In this document: positions 63,938 to 64,000 of the stretch, in pieces
Position numbering within the stretch: position 1 is the stretch's first letter
Layout: each line of letters starts with the position of its first letter
Assembly (NCBI GenBank): GCA_019155185.1
Contig: CM032813.1
Span: 12,815,561 to 12,879,560 of the forward strand
Direction of reading: 5' to 3'
DNA: 64,000 nucleotides
Source of the DNA: Beaufortia kweichowensis
Lineage: Eukaryota > Chordata > Actinopteri > Cypriniformes > Gastromyzontidae
Notes under the pieces: model-generated
Seen by the model: only the letters and a program-made list of their open reading frames with translations
The model's database searches: none
What the model was told of the DNA's origin: nothing
Translations under genes and position numbers: made by a program

Positions 63938-64000
63938 AGAGGTGTTTTTCCTCTGAGTTGGTCATGCAAATTTGTTACTTGTCAAAATGTCCGTCTCAAA

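Larger units (their letters stand above)
1..64000. repeat. Tandem array of ~3.47-kb tRNA gene-cluster units (18 complete steps plus partial)
   Basis: The same ordered set of eight tRNA-related loci and one spacer recurs head-to-tail across the whole window. Leu copies begin at 74, 3399, 6785, 10159, 13737, 17266, 20709, 24145, 27557, 31002, 34469, 37918, 41412, 44991, 48578, 52100, 55570, 59039 and 62489, a mean step of about 3468 bp. No unit is inverted, missing a member, or interrupted by foreign DNA. CpG-free stretches are nearly identical between units, as expected from concerted evolution of a tandem array. Tandem tRNA repeats are known in vertebrates, for example the roughly 3.2-kb Xenopus laevis tDNA repeat, but the gene set here is different from what I recall of that one. 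Confidence 0.98.

Noticed and set aside
1..64000. tRNA-derived SINE array
   Set aside because: Seven distinct isoacceptors occur in fixed order with intact 3' acceptor ends. There are no poly-A or A-rich tails and no target-site duplications.
1..64000. CRISPR array or prokaryotic tRNA operon
   Set aside because: Repeats are kilobases apart, the tRNA-Tyr has a eukaryotic intron, no gene encodes CCA, and spacers are A+T-rich with microsatellites.
1..64000. 5S rRNA or U6 snRNA genes hidden in the spacer, as in some other RNA polymerase III arrays
   Set aside because: I looked for the 5S internal control region and the U6 start in both strands of clean spacers and saw neither.
1..64000. Non-functional individual tRNA copies as evidence of pseudogene decay
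   Set aside because: Defects sit mostly at CpG and differ randomly between neighbouring copies, which fits sequence error better than shared decay; only the Tyr relic and the Leu stem gap are common to all units.

Overview
The window is one continuous tandem array of a vertebrate-type nuclear tRNA gene cluster. I see no convincing protein-coding gene, rRNA gene, CRISPR array or intact transposon. The tRNA sequences are close to those of human and other vertebrates: tRNA-Tyr carries a 14-nt intron 3' to position 37, no gene encodes CCA, and internal A and B boxes are present. Together with A+T-rich spacers and (TA)n/(CA)n microsatellites this indicates an animal nuclear genome, most likely a fish or amphibian. 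The species cannot be named from the sequence.

The repeat unit is about 3.47 kb (18 unit-to-unit steps from 74 to 62489; individual units 3325-3587 bp). Nineteen tRNA-Leu copies mark 18 complete units plus a partial one. The window starts in the spacer just before Leu copy 1 and ends just before Glu copy 19. Gene order in each unit is Leu-CAG(+), Arg-ACG(+), a truncated Tyr relic(+), Cys-GCA(+), Ser-GCT(+), Tyr-GTA with intron(+), then Glu-CTC(-) and Met-CAT elongator(-). A spacer of about 1.65-1.8 kb follows. The spacer holds two diverged copies (A and B) of a ~415-bp sequence, a short (CA)n run and a (TA)n run. The plus-strand block converges on the minus-strand pair, and T-runs lie between Tyr and Glu on both strands.

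The genes work together only as a supply of tRNAs for protein synthesis, each expected to be transcribed by RNA polymerase III from internal promoters. Clean T-runs lie just downstream of Arg, Tyr, Glu and Met. Leu, Cys and Ser lack a close one. The first run after Leu is inside a conserved hairpin loop, the one after Cys lies about 100 nt away before Ser, and the one after Ser follows Tyr.

Copies differ from each other mainly by small insertions, deletions and odd substitutions clustered at or beside CpG dinucleotides, while long CpG-free stretches are almost invariant. This is hard to explain by ordinary methyl-C decay and looks like long-read consensus error at methylated CpG. Three zones (about 9.0-15.6, 40.3-47.2 and 50.1-50.7 kb) are noisier throughout. 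Damage to an individual tRNA copy should therefore not be taken as real pseudogenisation without independent reads.

Points most worth following up are the Tyr relic fixed in every unit, the A/B spacer duplication, a 12-bp perfect hairpin between Leu and Arg, a ~21-bp element shared by the upstream regions of Cys and Tyr, and the uniform loss of the 5' anticodon-stem strand in all Leu copies.
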